Both the position numbers and the translations under genes were made by a program. This document shows, one piece after another, positions 23,837-37,274 of a stretch of DNA of 64,000 bases (positions are counted from its first letter, which is position 1; every line of letters begins with the position of its first letter). The notes under the pieces were generated by a model, which worked only from the letters and a program-made list of their open reading frames with translations, was not told where the DNA came from and searched no databases. The DNA is from Fagopyrum homotropicum (Eukaryota > Streptophyta > Magnoliopsida > Caryophyllales > Polygonaceae), in the NCBI GenBank assembly GCA_033239125.1, contig BSWB01000003.1:131678320-131742319 (forward strand). Reading direction: 5' to 3'.

Positions 23837-23839
23837 AAG

Positions 23840-23853
23840 TGGTATCAAAGCCC
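23840..23853 (+). other. Primer-binding site (initiator Met tRNA)
   Basis: TGGTATCAAAGCCC three bases after the LTR end. It matches the 3' end complement of plant initiator Met tRNA (TGGTATCAGAGC) with one transition. Confidence 0.85.
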
Positions 23854-24249
23854 TAGGTTGACAAGAATGGCACTCGCAACCTTCTAAGGGCCGAATAAGG
23901 AATAAATAGAACCCTTCGGGTTCTAACCTTTTTGGTTTTAAAATTCATATGCATGAGTCGGGATTGGGATAGAATGTACGGGACCACCACTCCTCACGCA
24001 AACCTCGGCGACATAGATTTCTGGATTTGACGTATATAAGTTTAATTACCTAGTTATTATATTATGACCTTAGGGTTGTTGTTGGACTTGTATGTACTTA
24101 GATATGCGTGTGACCTCACGATGATTGGGCTTTATGCCTTGATTGTATTCTGGATTTCGGCACTCTTCTCTTAAGTTTTATAAGTACCCTATTATATAAG
24201 TAATGCGAGTAATATATATATATATATATATATATCGACTTAATTAGAT

Positions 24250-27200
24250 CGAACCAACGCGATACGAGGACAAGTAGGAAGACCTCCAAGCCCGAGAGGT
24301 CGGGGACGAATCCCCATTGTGGACCCACCCGTTGTGGATCCGCCAGGATCCGCCAGCAACTGAGGATCCCGTCAAGGACGTTACAAAGAGCGTTATTCCC
24401 GAGGCTGAGGGTAGGACAGCTGTGAGGTCCGGGGCACAGAGCTCCCCATCTGCTAGGACCGGGGAGCATCGATTGGAGCTACCGTGTTTGAGGAGTATGT
24501 ACGCCGAGTACATGAGGCGTTTAGGACTGGAGCACCGCCTCCAGCACCACTAGTGCCGGTACCTGCACCTGTACCTGCACCGGCGAGATTAGTTGAGGTC
24601 TCGTAGAGGGCTACTCAGATCAGAGCCGCACTTGATATAGTTGCACCGGCAGTAGTGGCACCTGGATCGGTTGTGGAGATAGCTAGACCTAGAGACGAGC
24701 TGAGGCCTCCTAGACCCGATGACTGGTTGAAAGCTTTCAACCAGCAGCATGTTCCCTACTTCGATGGGAAGGTAGGGCTTGAGGTAGAGCACTGGATTGG
24801 GCATGTGGAGTCAGCCTTGGAGGCGATCCGTTGCCCGGAGGAGAGACAGGTGGAGATAGTTCAGACATTGTTTAGAGAGGAGGCCCAGTACTGGTGGAGG
24901 TCGGTGAGAGGGGGTGTGACCAGGATGAACAAGTTGTTACGTCTCGTGAGAGAGACTTTCTGTCCAGATTCTTTGCGTCGAGATAGAGTTCAGGACTTCC
25001 TAGAGGCCGACTTTAAGGATGTTCCCGTCATGAAGGCGATTAGACGTTTTAGAGCGGAGTTGGCATTGCTGGGGCCCGCTGCACCTCCAGCGGACCAGCA
25101 TGTCTATCTCTTTTCGGGGAGATTGAGGGAGTCCACCCGTGCCTACTTGGTGGGATTTCGCTGCGATTCATTGGCGGAGTACCAGGATCGAGCTTTGGCC
25201 TACGATAGAGACCGACCTGGGATGAGGAGAGCAGCACAGTCCGGGGGACCAGACAAGAGACAGAGAACTGCACCTACCAGAGCCGGAGGACAGAGGCACA
25301 GCCAGGCTCCGGGATGTTCTGGACTACAGCAGCCGACATCCGACCGTGGGCCACAATGCCATGGTTGTGGAGGATATGGACATATTCGGAGGACTTGCAC
25401 GAAGCCTCCCGTAGCATGTTTTACTTGTGGTCAGGTGGGCCACCGAACCGCTTTTTGCCGTCAGGGCAGGTCACAGTCTCAGCAGGGTTCCTCGCCTGCT
25501 GGGGTAGCAGGAGGTAGTCAGAGGCCTCCACAGTTTCAGCCACAGGGCTCTCAGCAGAGGTTCCAGGGACAAACTCGTACCCAAGGCTCAGCCCAGGGTC
25601 CGAGCCGAGGTAGAGGCCGTGGTGGTGGTGCACAGGAGAGCAGGGGCACACAGGTTAGAGTGATCGAGTTGAAGAGTGCTATTGATCCCGCAGCACCGGC
25701 GGCTATAGGTACTATTTAGATCCATGGACTACCGGTCCGCGTTTTGTTTGATACGGGTGTCACGCACTCTTTTATTTCCAATGATTGCGTAGCTAGGTTG
25801 TCCTTATGTACTATAGAGGGGAGACCCTTTGTTGTGGGGTTACCCGATGGGGGTAGGGTTAGTGGTACCCGAGAGGTACGCGGTTGTCCCATACGTTTGG
25901 GAAACCGAGATTGGTTAGCCGACTTCTATGTCATGCACTTAGTGCATGAAGAAGTCATCCTTGGCATGGACTGGATGGACCGCCATCGAGCCGTTCTAGA
26001 TAACAGTCGGAGGACCGTGACAGTTACCATGGAGACGGGACATGAGGTGATTTTCCGAGGTTGGGACCTTGGAAAGACCGGTACAATCATTAGCACGGTT
26101 CGAGCTGCGAGACTTATCGGACATGGATACGAGGCCTTCTAGTGCTATGCCATGAAGGAGGAGGCGGGACCGTCGTTAGAGGAGATTCCCGTGGCTTGCG
26201 AGTTCGAGGATGTATTTGGGGAGCCACCCGGATTGCCACCACAGAGGAGCGTGGATTTTGCCATTGAGTTGGAGCCCGGCACGAGGCCGATCTCCAAGGC
26301 CCCAGAACGCATGACACCGATCGAGCTGCTAGAGCTAAAGAAGCAGCTCGAGGAGTTAGCAGAGAGGGGTTTCATACGCCTGAGCGTTTCCCCTTGGGGT
26401 GCACCGGTCCTCTTCGTTAGAAAGAAGGACGGATCTTTGAAACTTTGTCTCGATTACCGGAAATTGAACAAAGTCACCATCAAGAACAAGTACCCCCTAC
26501 CAGGCATTGATGATTTGCTAGACCAGTCACAGGGAGCCTCCGCATTTTCACGGATCGACTTAAGGTCAAGATACCATCAATTGAGGGTGAGGGAGGAGGA
26601 CGTGCCGAAGACGGCATTCCGGACGAGATACTGCCACTATGAGTTTGTCGTGATGCCATTCGGGCTCACGAACGCGCCTGCCGTCTTCATGGAGTTGATG
26701 AACAGCATCTTCATCGACTTTTTGGACCAGCTTGTGGTAGTGTTTATCGACGACATTCTAGTATACTCCCGGAGTAGGGAGGAGCATGCGGGACACCTGA
26801 GGACGGTTCTTCGAGTCCTTTGGGATAGAGAGCTTTATGCAAAGCTCTCTAAGTGCGAGTTCTGGATGCCCGAGGTGGCATTCCTAGGTCATATAGTTTC
26901 CGCCGAGGGTGTCATGGTTGACCCGGCGAAGATAGAGTCCGTTTCGTCATGGCCGCCTCCTCGGACGATCAAGGAGGTGCGCAGTTTCTTGGGCTTAGCG
27001 GGATATTACCGCCGCTTTGTAGAGGGTTTCTCCGTGATTGCACGGCCCCTTACTTCCTTGCTAAGGAAGTCTATCAGGTTCGTTTGGTCCGAGCCTTGTC
27101 AGCGCAGTTTTGAGGAGCTGAAGAGGAGGTTGACCTCCGCTTCTGTGTTAGCCCATCCTGAGGGTGTAGAGGACTTTTTTGTATATAGTGACGCCTCCAA

Positions 27201-29109
27201 GCTAGGCTTGGGGTGAGTTTTGATGCAGAGGGGTAGGGTTATTGCGTACACTTCTCGGCAGCTGAAGCCGTACGAGGAGAATTATCTCACCCATGATCTG
27301 GAGCTAGTGGTAGTGATTCATGCCCTGAAGATCTGGCGACACTATTTGTATGGAGCCACATGCCAGATCTTCACAGACCATAAGAGTCTGAAGTATATAT
27401 TCACTCAGCGGGAGTTGAATAACCGCCAAGAGAGATGGTTAGAGCTGATTAAGGATTTTGACTTGGAGATTTTATACCATCTGGGGAAGGCGAACGTGGT
27501 CGCCGATGCTTTGAGTAGGAGGACACCTTGAGAGGAGGCTATAGCTCGACTTACGAGTCAGCCACAGTTGCAGAGGGATTTGGTAGAGTTAGAGCTAGAT
27601 ATCCGGTTTCCGGATACGGTCAACCATTTATCCGAGTTAGAGGTATTACCTGATCTGTCCGGAGAGATCCGGCAGAATCAGGAGGGATGTCCCGTGTTGA
27701 CAAGGATTCGGGACAGGATGGCCAGAGGTGAGGCACCGCAGTTCATCACAGGGGCAAACGGGTTATTGAGACGCTAGAGATGTATTTATGTACCGTTAGA
27801 CCCGGAGTTGAGAGAGCGGATCTTGCAGGAGGCACACTCTACACCTTACTCGGTGCACCCAGGCGCGAGTAAGATGTACCAGGACCTTAGGAGATCTTAT
27901 TGGTGGGGCGGGCTCAAGCCCAATGTAGCTAGATATGTGGCCCGATGCGCGACCTGCCAGCAGGTCAAGATCGAGCACCAGAGACACGCAGAAGAGCTTC
28001 ATCCACTGCCCGTACCGCAGTGGAAGTGGGAGGATATTTCCATGGACTTCGTGACGGGTTTGAGACCTAGTAGGAGCTTTGACGCGATATGGGTAGTAGT
28101 GGATCGGTTGACAAAGACCGCACGTTTCATCCCTATTCAGGAAACGTGGCCGGTGAGTCGTCTAGCCGAGGAGTTTACTCGTCAGATTGTGAGGTTACGT
28201 GGAGTACCGACGATTATCATCTCGGATAGGGTCGGGTGCTTTACCTCGAGGTTCTAATAGCAGGTACACGCTGCCCTAGGATCGAGTCTACATTTCACCA
28301 CCGCATACCATCCACAGACCGACGGCCAGTCAGAGCAGACTATTCAGACCCTAGAGGACATGTTGCGGGAATGTGTACTAGACTAGGGTCAGGTATGGCC
28401 AAACCACCTTCCATTGGTGGAGTTTTCGTATAATATCAGCTGGCACGCGTCGATTGGGATGACACCTTATGAGGCGTTGTATGGGAGGAGATGCCGCACT
28501 CCCTTATGTTGGGACGAGCCGGGGAGCTCGAGCGTTATAGCTCTGGATCAGGTATGAGATGACATGGCTAGAGTTTCCTTGATACGAGAGAGGATGTTGA
28601 CCACTCAGAGTCGTCAGAGATCATACGCAGATAGGAGGCGTAGACCTCTCGAGTTTAGGGTAGGAGCCCAGGTGTGGCTGAGGGTATCACCGACCCGGGG
28701 TGTCAAACGATTCGGCATTAAGGGGAAGTTAAGCCCCCGATATTTCGGCCCATTCGAGATAGTGGAGAGAGTCGGTGAGGTGGCATACCGACTAACATTT
28801 CCACCACGGTTAGAGGGTATACATCCGGTATTTCATGTGTCGCAGTTGAGGGAGTACATCCATGACCCGAGACACATCATTAGTTACGAGGACCTTGTGG
28901 TCGAGCCGGACCACACTTTTGCGGAGCACCCGATAGCGGTTCGGGAGAGGAGTATGAGACGCCTTCGATCGAAGGAGATACCGATGTTGAGAGTGCAGTG
29001 GTCGAGGCAAGGAGCAGACGAGGCTACTTGGGAGACGGAGGATAGTATCCGGAGGAACTATCCCGAGTTTTACGCAGGCTTAGAGTCACCATTAGGGCAG
29101 TCGGGTTAG
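24250..29109 (+). pseudogene. Chromovirus gag-pol polyprotein, broken by stops
   Basis: A single reading frame from about 24480 to TAG 29107 carries all domains. Gag has two CCHC knuckles (CHGCGGYGHIRRTC, CFTCGQVGHRTAFC, about 25354-25460). Then come protease DTGVTHSFIS (25747), reverse transcriptase with FIDDILVYS (about 26745-26772), and RNase H ending VADALSRR. The integrase zinc finger ends RCATCQ, its core includes MDFVTGL, and a chromodomain-like tail contains EATWETEDSIRRNYPEF. In-frame stops occur at 24604, 25717, 26140, 27214, 27529, 27775, 28255, 28258, 28384 and 28555, yet I saw no frameshift after 24604. The start of gag, near RGQVGRPPSPRGRGR at 24265, is separately broken. The coding part is much more GC-rich than its surroundings. 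Confidence 0.88.
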
Positions 29110-29262
29110 TCCCGAGCTTTTCCCTTGTTTGCGCCTATATGTTATGTGCTGTGACATCCTCTATATATGCCTTATCTGTGTATGCATGATTACCTTTCGA
29201 GGTATCATTCCGTTTACGAGTTTCGACTTTGGAGTTCTACTTTCTGTGAGGTGTACGTCTCT

Positions 29263-29283
29263 CAAGTTTCGGGACGAAACTTG
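29263..29283 (+). other. Palindrome just upstream of the chromovirus purine tract
   Basis: AAGTTTCGGGACGAAACTT with 8-bp perfect arms and a GGA centre. The same sequence occurs twice before the 3' LTR of the nested element (37074-37092 and 37238-37256). The position, about 20 bases before the LTR start, suggests a conserved function or a structural signal at plus-strand priming. Confidence 0.75.
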
Positions 29284-29300
29284 TTTTTAGGAGGGTTAGT

Positions 29301-30314
29301 TGTAACATCCGGAAATTTTTTATTTCCGGAAGTTGAGGTGTTTCCGATCTTTTCCCGTGCCGGCGGCTTATTTCCCACAGGCACGTTGCTGAGTGCGAGT
29401 TTTTAGCGCGAGAGAGAGAGTTCCCGTTTCCCTGCCGACCTTGGGAAGTGGAGTGAGGGGACAAGGAGGCGCACCCTTGGGATATCCCACCTCCTTGTCA
29501 GCCCTTTTCCTCCCTTCTTTCTTTCTTTCTCCTCTTTTACGCTCTTTTCCTTCCACAACTCATTTCTTCTTCCTTTGGACCTCCCTTTTCTTACACCTTG
29601 GAGGAGTGGTGTGGAGAGCTGCAGCTTGAGCTTTCCGGATCTGTAGTGGTAAGTGGTTCTATCTCCTCTTCCTCATGATGCTTGTATCCCCTTCTTTTCT
29701 TTCTCTTCACCTCCATGTCTATGGAGGAAGCTTTTGAAGAGATATCTTGTAAATCCTTTGCAAGTCCCTTTCCCTAGATCTTTTAGGTCGTGTTGAGGAG
29801 GCTAAGACCTGTGGTGAAGGTTTGGAGGACGCCCAACAAGAGAAGGAGACAATAGGAGCAAAGAACCAGTCGAAGAAACGAAGAAGACAAGCCTTCTACT
29901 GTTCGACCGCGGGGGCGGATTGCTAGAGGCGCAGGGGCGGACTGAGGCCACCGCAGGAGCGGCCTGGACCACCGCAGGGGCGGCCTGAACCAACAGAGGG
30001 GTGGCTCCCAGGGGCGCAAGGGCGGCGACAGGGTTTCCGCCGGGGCGCCAGCTTGCTTCCGCGGCTGCGTTTTCTTCACCAGTAGGTTCCTTCCTCCCTT
30101 TCCTTTCATTCCTTCCTTAGATCCTTGTTGTATATAGTTAGAAGTATGCTTAGGATGGACCTAGGATTTATGAGAATGCCATCTAGTGGTTGCTAGCCTT
30201 GGTGCCCTTATGGCTTAGTTTGGGTGTTGATCTTGAGTGTGAGCTTGTGGACCTTCCCAACTAGTTGATTCTCCTAGGATGTTGTTGTTGAGCTTGTTCT
30301 TATGTTGTATAGGC
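29301..30314 (+). repeat. 3' LTR of the chromovirus, first piece
   Basis: Begins TGTAACATCCGG and follows the 5' LTR to TATAGGC (30308-30314), where the nested element cuts in. The GGGGCGG repeat (about 29905-30050) has one more unit than in the 5' LTR. Confidence 0.88.
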
Positions 30315-30319
30315 AATAA

Positions 30320-33300
30320 TGTAATATCCGGAATTTTTATTCCGTTTAATTCCAAATCAATTCGGACTTCGAGCCGTTGACGGTTCCTTTTCTATCTAGT
30401 ATTTCTTTCTTCACAAATTTTATCATTTTATGTAGAATTTAATTCACATAAAATGATAGAATTATATCAAACCCTAATTCTTATAATTAATCCTTAACGA
30501 CGACTTTAGACGAGATCATGACAAGGCTGAGACGAGACTGTGACAAAGTTGTGACGAGACCATGACAGAGCTGAGACGAGGTCATGACGAAGCCCGATAA
30601 CTTTGTGACGAATTCATGCATGGGCTTGACGAAGCCATGATGAGTTTTGACAAGGCCTTGACAACATCAGCCCACTCTTATTTTTACCTTGTTTCAGCCC
30701 AACCTTTACCTTACCTCTGCCCACCTTCCTTTGTTCCAGCCAGCCAAGGATGCAACAGCCCATCGGGATCCAGTAGATGACAGCCCAGATCCGTGCAGGC
30801 CCACGCGCTGCTCTCCTTCCTCGCCAGTCCACGAAGCCCAGCAGTGAAGTTTTGTAGCCATTTAACCGTACCCTCGCAAACCCTTCCCTTCTCTCTCCCA
30901 CGTAAATCGCCTCCAGTACCGGCGCTCCTCTTCCTCCACGCTAGGCCGCTGCCCTCCCTCGCACTGCTCTAGCCGCCTCCTCCTCCTCCACGCCAGGCCG
31001 GCGCAGACAACAACCGCACCTCCTGCGCGCAACCGTCCACCACCAAGGCTCCTAGCAGGGCTCGTGTGCGCCGCAGACCTCCAATCGCGCAGGAAGGCTT
31101 GCGCTGCCCCTTCAGCCGACTCCAACAGCGCCACCAGGAAGGCTGCTCTCCCTCTTCTGTCGACTCCAGCAGGCTGGTGGACGGGCCTTCTCTCCGATCC
31201 TCCATGTCGTGCGACCTCAGCAAGCGCCTAGGAGCCTCCACTGCAGGGACGGCTGGTGCGCCCTTCTCTTGGTTGTGATGGTGCCTTTAGGGCCAGCGCT
31301 GCTCCTTCCTCTACCGCAGTCACGGACTCTAACAACAGCAACCGGTGTTGCTCCCTTCACCCCTTCGAAACACGGAATCGAGTAAGATCCATATCGTCCT
31401 TCCTAACCCTTCTCTTTCCGTTACCCTTAATATATATATGCTGATGTGAGCACTCGTTGTGTCTCCAAGCCGACCTTAACAGCCTCAGAAGATTTACTTG
31501 GACAACTGAGGTGTCTGCTGAGTTTTCGGAAGTGAAGAACAATCAACTTCGGCTGCAGTTCTGGGTAGGTTAGACTCCACCTTTACTGCTGATTTTCGGA
31601 TATGTTTTAGTCAATATTGTATAGTATAACATACTAAAATTTTAGGGGAATCCGAGCTACGGTTTGAGAGTTATGGTGTACCAAAATTGACGCCTCATGT
31701 AGTTTTTATAAATGTGGTGAGTGTTGGGGAAAACAATAGGTGATGCTGTTTTGTGAGATGGTTTTGAATAAGCTCTTAATCTCCGTTGGGCTTTTATTTT
31801 GGATATGATATAGTTAATATATTGTTGTAGAATATATTAAAATTTGGGAGGAATCCAGGGAGTGGTTTGGGATGTATGATTTTTCAAAGATTGAGTCGTA
31901 AATAGTTTTTCTGTTGTGCTGAAATTTCTAAGTGTTGAGGAAAGGTGCTTGTGATGCAGTTTTGTGAGATAGTTTTAAATAGGCTTTTGATCTCCTTTGC
32001 GGCTAAATTTTGGATATATTATAGATAAGATTTTATAGTAGAACATATCAAAATTTGGGATAAATTCAGCGAGTAGTTTAGGAGTTATGATTTTTCAAAG
32101 TTAAGACACTGTGCTGTTTGTTAAGTGTTGTAACCAACTTTAGAAATTTTTGTAGAAGTGATGCTTTTACAGTTTTAAGAAATTCTTTCTTGTATGGGTA
32201 GATGGGATATCATAGGGGACCTAAGGAATTATTTCGAAAATTTTATAAATTTATTCGAGTTTTATATTTGAAGCCGAAGTTGGACCTTAATGACCTTTCG
32301 GAAAATAAGAAGAATGTGTAAATTGCCAGTTTGTAACCAAACTCATACTTAGGAGTTAGAATATGACATTTTAGCCTCAAAGAAGAGTTTAGACATAAAT
32401 TATGGAATTTTTAGAAGTTTCGGGACCAAGGGTAAAATGGTCATTTTACCATAAATTAGTACTGTAATCAATTCCGTTCTATTAAGACCTGCTATCTTAG
32501 AAGTCTTAGACTTCTAATCACCTAGAAAGTGTGCTGACACACTTGCCTCCTTTGACAGGCCACTGAATTCCTACTGTACAAATCGATTTGCGAATTAGAA
32601 AGTCGAGATCTGATTTAGGTAAGTCCACGGACTTACTTAGCTGGCTTCTTGTATGAGTGTGATGTATATGAGTGGTGTTTGTTAGTTAAGATAAATAACA
32701 AAACCGGAATAGGCCGACTTTAATATATTTTATAATTGACCCAAGCGTATGATAATGGGTCGTGACATCATCTGCCCAGCTCTTGCGAGAGTCTAGGAGG
32801 TTCCCTGCGACCAGCCCAGTCAGGTAGACGGTCAAATACATTAGTACCATTCTGCGTTGGTAAACGGGGACAGGGGCGAGGTTTGGGAATCCCTCGTGTC
32901 ACAAAATAAGTATCATTAGTAATGACACATCACCTAATTAAAGATAATAAAAGGATTGATTGTTGCATGTTGATTGTGTATGTTGTGTGTTTGTGCTTTT
33001 ACCTTTATACTTATGCATAGAATGTTAGCTAACGGTTTTATACCGCTTGTAGATGCCTTGCAGGTTAAGACAGTTGTAGAGAGATCCGGAGGAAATGGTC
33101 AGCCGGGTCCACGTACTCTTTTAGTTGGGGGCGAGGTTGTCTTATGTTCTTTATATGCGTCGTTTTAGTACCGTTGCTTTGTAAGGCTGATACATATCCT
33201 TCATGTATATATTGTTTAAAGTTTTCAAATGTTTTAATACTTTTGTGCCTTATTGTAAGATCCAAGTAAAATTGTTGTCAAACTAAGGTCGGAACCCATT

Positions 33301-33351
33301 GTGAGGTCCTAACCAGTAGCTCCCCAAGTTCTCACAATTTGGGGTGTTACA
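30320..33351 (+). repeat. 5' LTR of the nested element
   Basis: Contains a degenerate tandem repeat around GACGAGACCATGACA (30500-30665), a GC-rich island (30700-31400), the palindrome GTAAGTCCACGGACTTAC (32619-32636) and the hairpin CGGTTTTATACCG (33033-33045). It ends GGGGTGTTACA. Confidence 0.88.
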
Positions 33352-36300
33352 ATATGGTATCAGAGGTCTAGGTTGGCAACAATGGCACTTAAAATCTTCT
33401 GAAAGACCGAATGTATAAAATAACTAGAACCCGAAAGGGGTCTATGATTTTCAAAATGAATTTCTGTTTTTACACATGCGCATAGTCGGGTTGTTGGGTT
33501 AGTAGTACATCGGACCACCATCGCTAGCTCTCCACGGATCTCTGCAACTTGGATCGATATGAGTTAGTATATATACTTAATATGATGTGTATTAATGTAT
33601 GTTATATATATGTATATGTGTAACATGTTAGTATCCTAAAGGATATTTGATATCCTTTAGTGGTGACATCATGAAGCGATTATCGCCTCATGATAAATCA
33701 TTAGCGGACTTGAAGGGTCTCCAAATCGAGGCAATGGAATCAAACCTTGAATTGTGTATTATACTCGGGTGGGCCGCTTGGTGATCCTTACAAATAATCC
33801 AAAGAACAAGTAGAGATGAGTACAACCAAGATTGCGGAATCAAGGACATTATAATCGAGGCGGATGCCCCATAGACCATTAAGGGCATGAGAAACCAGAA
33901 GAGACAAAGTGTCAACCTGGGTGTGAGAATCTAAGGTGCATGGAATGAAGACCTACAATTGAGTGTAAACGCAAAAAGGCAGACCCCACAAGCGTGCGGA
34001 GGTTTTGACCTCCTCAGAGATATAAGAAGTTTGAAAGAAACAGTGACGCCAACATCCAAAGAATGGAAGCCTGTAGTAGGGTCAACGGAGTTTCAGGATG
34101 GCGATATTACCACCAACACCAGTGAAGAAATCTGTATGAGAGAACGACCTTGCTAGACTCGAGAGTCCAGGGTAACCCGAATTATCACGGGACCTAAGCC
34201 ATCAACACAGATGGTCCATGCAAAAGGAACTGCAAGTAGATGATCATTACGGCCATAAGAATTTCAAAGACGCTTGCAAGCTATCGTGGAAACTTGAAAC
34301 GACTATTTGTGCCAAATGAATGATAAAATCGGACTAGAGAAAATGGAGTTTGCCTATAAGAAGTGGAAGGGTGGAAGGTAGAACGAACTAAAGAAGTATA
34401 AAAGGATTGTTGTGAGCAACTGTTTACCTACTAGCTAAGGAAATTTTGAAAGATCACAATTTACACGGAATGGAGACTTACAACTTAATTTAAGAGAGAA
34501 GGGTAGACTTCACAAGCTTGAAGACATTTTGTCTTCTTTAAAGATATGAATTCTAAGTGGAATCACAACGCTAGTATCGAAAGGATCGAAGCCCGTAACA
34601 TAGTCAACAGAGATTTGGAAGGAAATATTACAAACAACGCCGATTAAGGAACCTGTGCTTGTGAGAATCGTGTGGTAGACACAAGAGTCCAGGGTAACCC
34701 CCATTTATAACAGAACATAGGTCATCAATACAGACGGTCCCTGTAAAAGGACTACAATTGGGAGGTAATTAAAAGTCATCGGAACTACAAGACGCTTACA
34801 ATCTATCGTGGAGTATTAGGAACAACTTTTGACGTCAAGCGAATGACACAGTGAGACTTGAGAAAGAGAGTTGTTCCAAAAGAAGCAGAAGAGTGAAAGA
34901 TAAGACAAACTAAAAGGAGGATAAAAGGATTAATCTAGTAGGTGATGTGCACCAAAAGTTTAATACCAGTAGAGATATGAAATTGAGATAAGTCAATTAT
35001 AGACTGACCGATGTCAACCAAGAACGTGCAAGTATTGTTGGGTATTGACGAGTTATGTGCCGTTAAGAAGAGATATTTGTGACTGTGGATCTATGGAGTA
35101 GCTTTACCGACGCCTTAGAGGATTCCCTCAAGTAGGCAACTACAACCTTCTTGGATGAATTAAAGGTATAAAGAGAAACGTTTTAAGTGTTACCTCTTGG
35201 CTAGTTAAGATCAAACTCCGGTCAATTCAGAGAGTTTGGATCCGTGGTAGAAGAATTAAGAAAGTAAGCGGAAGAAGTTGTTTTTCAATCGTTGTTTTAT
35301 TTTCTTCTGGCAAGTAAAGAAGGTACTTGGTACTTCATCCGTATACGACTCATGATGTAATTGGAAGAAAGAGTTTTGAGGTCAATCATTTTATACTTAC
35401 AGAATAGGTCCTTAGGATTAATAAGTGACAACAAGATAAGCAGAGTAGCGCAGGGGAAGCGTGGTGGGTCCTAACCCGCAAACAAGAAGCTCAAGGGTAC
35501 TGATGGATGTCGTGTCGAGTTTAAGATGGTGATAGTTGGGGAAATGCATTCTAGTTGAAAGAAACGTGAGATAGGCTATGTGAGTGACTGGAAATGTTGT
35601 ACGGAAACTTATGAGCATGTAGAGGTGATAGAAGGAGACTGGTACCCTATTATGGATCCGAGTGAAGAGTGATGGCTTTGCTATATGTTGCCAGACAAGT
35701 AGTTTTGGACTTCCATACTAATGGAATACTCTAGACTGAGTTTTCTGGATGGATTAGGAAAGAATTAATGATGTAATAAAAGTATTGTGCATGGCCTGCA
35801 CTAGAAAGCTCAAAGTGAGTAACTACCATCCTGAGTCGAAGATACATAAGAAAGAGAAGCGACAGGAGCATACTTGCAACCTAGTAACCGTGCTTAAAGA
35901 AAGCATAATTTTGGAGTAGATTTTATGTGTAATGTTATGTCGGAACGGATCCGAGTTGCTTTTGTGTCAGAGGGATATTATTGGTCTGATAACCATGGTG
36001 ATTAAAAGAGTGCACTGTTGATGGTATGTTAACAATTATTGAGTAGTTATGATCAAATAACGGTGATAGAAGATCACTTTGTGTCTAATACCGTCATTCC
36101 GGACATATTCTAGGTCATTTAAGACCTTGGAAAATGTGTGAGAAGCCTAAGTTTGAGCAAACAATATAGTAGAGATCTATAAATAATATACTAATGCCAA
36201 GTGAACAAAGAGGATGACCACTAGATTTGATTTTTAGTTGTGTGGAGTGTTAGACCTGAAAAGGGTAAAGGTGACGATTCCTTACCTGAAGAATACGATG

Positions 36301-37274
36301 ACTGAGTAATATTAAAAGACAAGACCAAGTAGGTCATGATATGAAGAGCATGGGGTACTTAGTAAAGTGTTGGTTGATGTCCAAGACCTTTGGCCTGATT
36401 GTGTAGTCAGAACCTCAGCAGAAGGCCGGAAGCAAGTGGTCATAACGAAGAGAAGAAAGTTGAATACACCATTTTCCGTAGGGTCATCAAAGGATCTAGA
36501 AGTGAGTTGTGTAAGGCAACCATTGGAAGTTTTAAAGCGGTTTAAAATTGACTGATGGACTAGTATTCCTCACCCTATTGGAGAGTGTAGCTTCAGTTTT
36601 CCACGGGACTAAGTTTGGGAATTGAGTTGAGAATTTCAGTTGGAGAGATAGTAGGTCATCACATTAGAGGATCAGACATTTGAGCCGGATGATACCGGTG
36701 AAATATCCGGTAACCACTCTAGAACTTGGTAGCAGACGCTTGTGATCTAAGTACCTGAAAAGATTTAAGATTCAGTGGTTTTAGGAAAAGCTGATAAGGC
36801 TACCTAAGATATTGGGGATAGTAAGAGACGTAACATTTCAAAGACCTATGTAGCGATAGTTGTAACCTCGGGAGTGACAAGTTAGGGCTTGACCTTGTAT
36901 GTGTGATATAGTTTGACTACTTGTTTATTTCATGATTGAGTGTTTAGTCAGTGATGTGTGCTTTTGGTAACCTTAATGTGCGGGAAACTTAGATGTGGAA
37001 ACGACGAGACTTTTGTGTAGTGATCAAACACACCCATTTGGTGCCTTAAAGGGTGATCAGGATTGTCCTACCCTAAGTTTCGGGACGAAACTTATTTTGA
37101 GGGGGATCTGATGTAACGACCGGATTTTTCTTACGCTTTGATAGGGTTAGAGGAGTTTAGAAAACGAAATAAAAATTTAGTGAGACTAGGATATACAAGT
37201 TTAATTATTGAAGTCGTTTGATTAAATATCTTGTTCTAAGTTTCGGGACGAAACTTATTTTAAGGGGGTAATGA
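33352..37274 (+). other. Interior of the nested element, no intact genes
   Basis: No coding frame above about 70 codons. A direct duplication with 522-base spacing is visible: GAGTCCAGGGTAAC at 34163 and 34685, with matching diverged sequence for several hundred bases before each. Near the 3' end a second copy of the palindrome, purine tract and LTR-like start (37074-37125) precedes the one actually joined to the LTR. Confidence 0.75.

Noticed and set aside
24208..24235. (AT)n run
   Set aside because: Ordinary microsatellite in the chromovirus leader.
30862..31241. Long overlapping frames in the GC-rich part of the nested LTR (also 37888-38411)
   Set aside because: GC-rich DNA with few stops in all frames; the same DNA is repeated in both LTRs and no domain is present.
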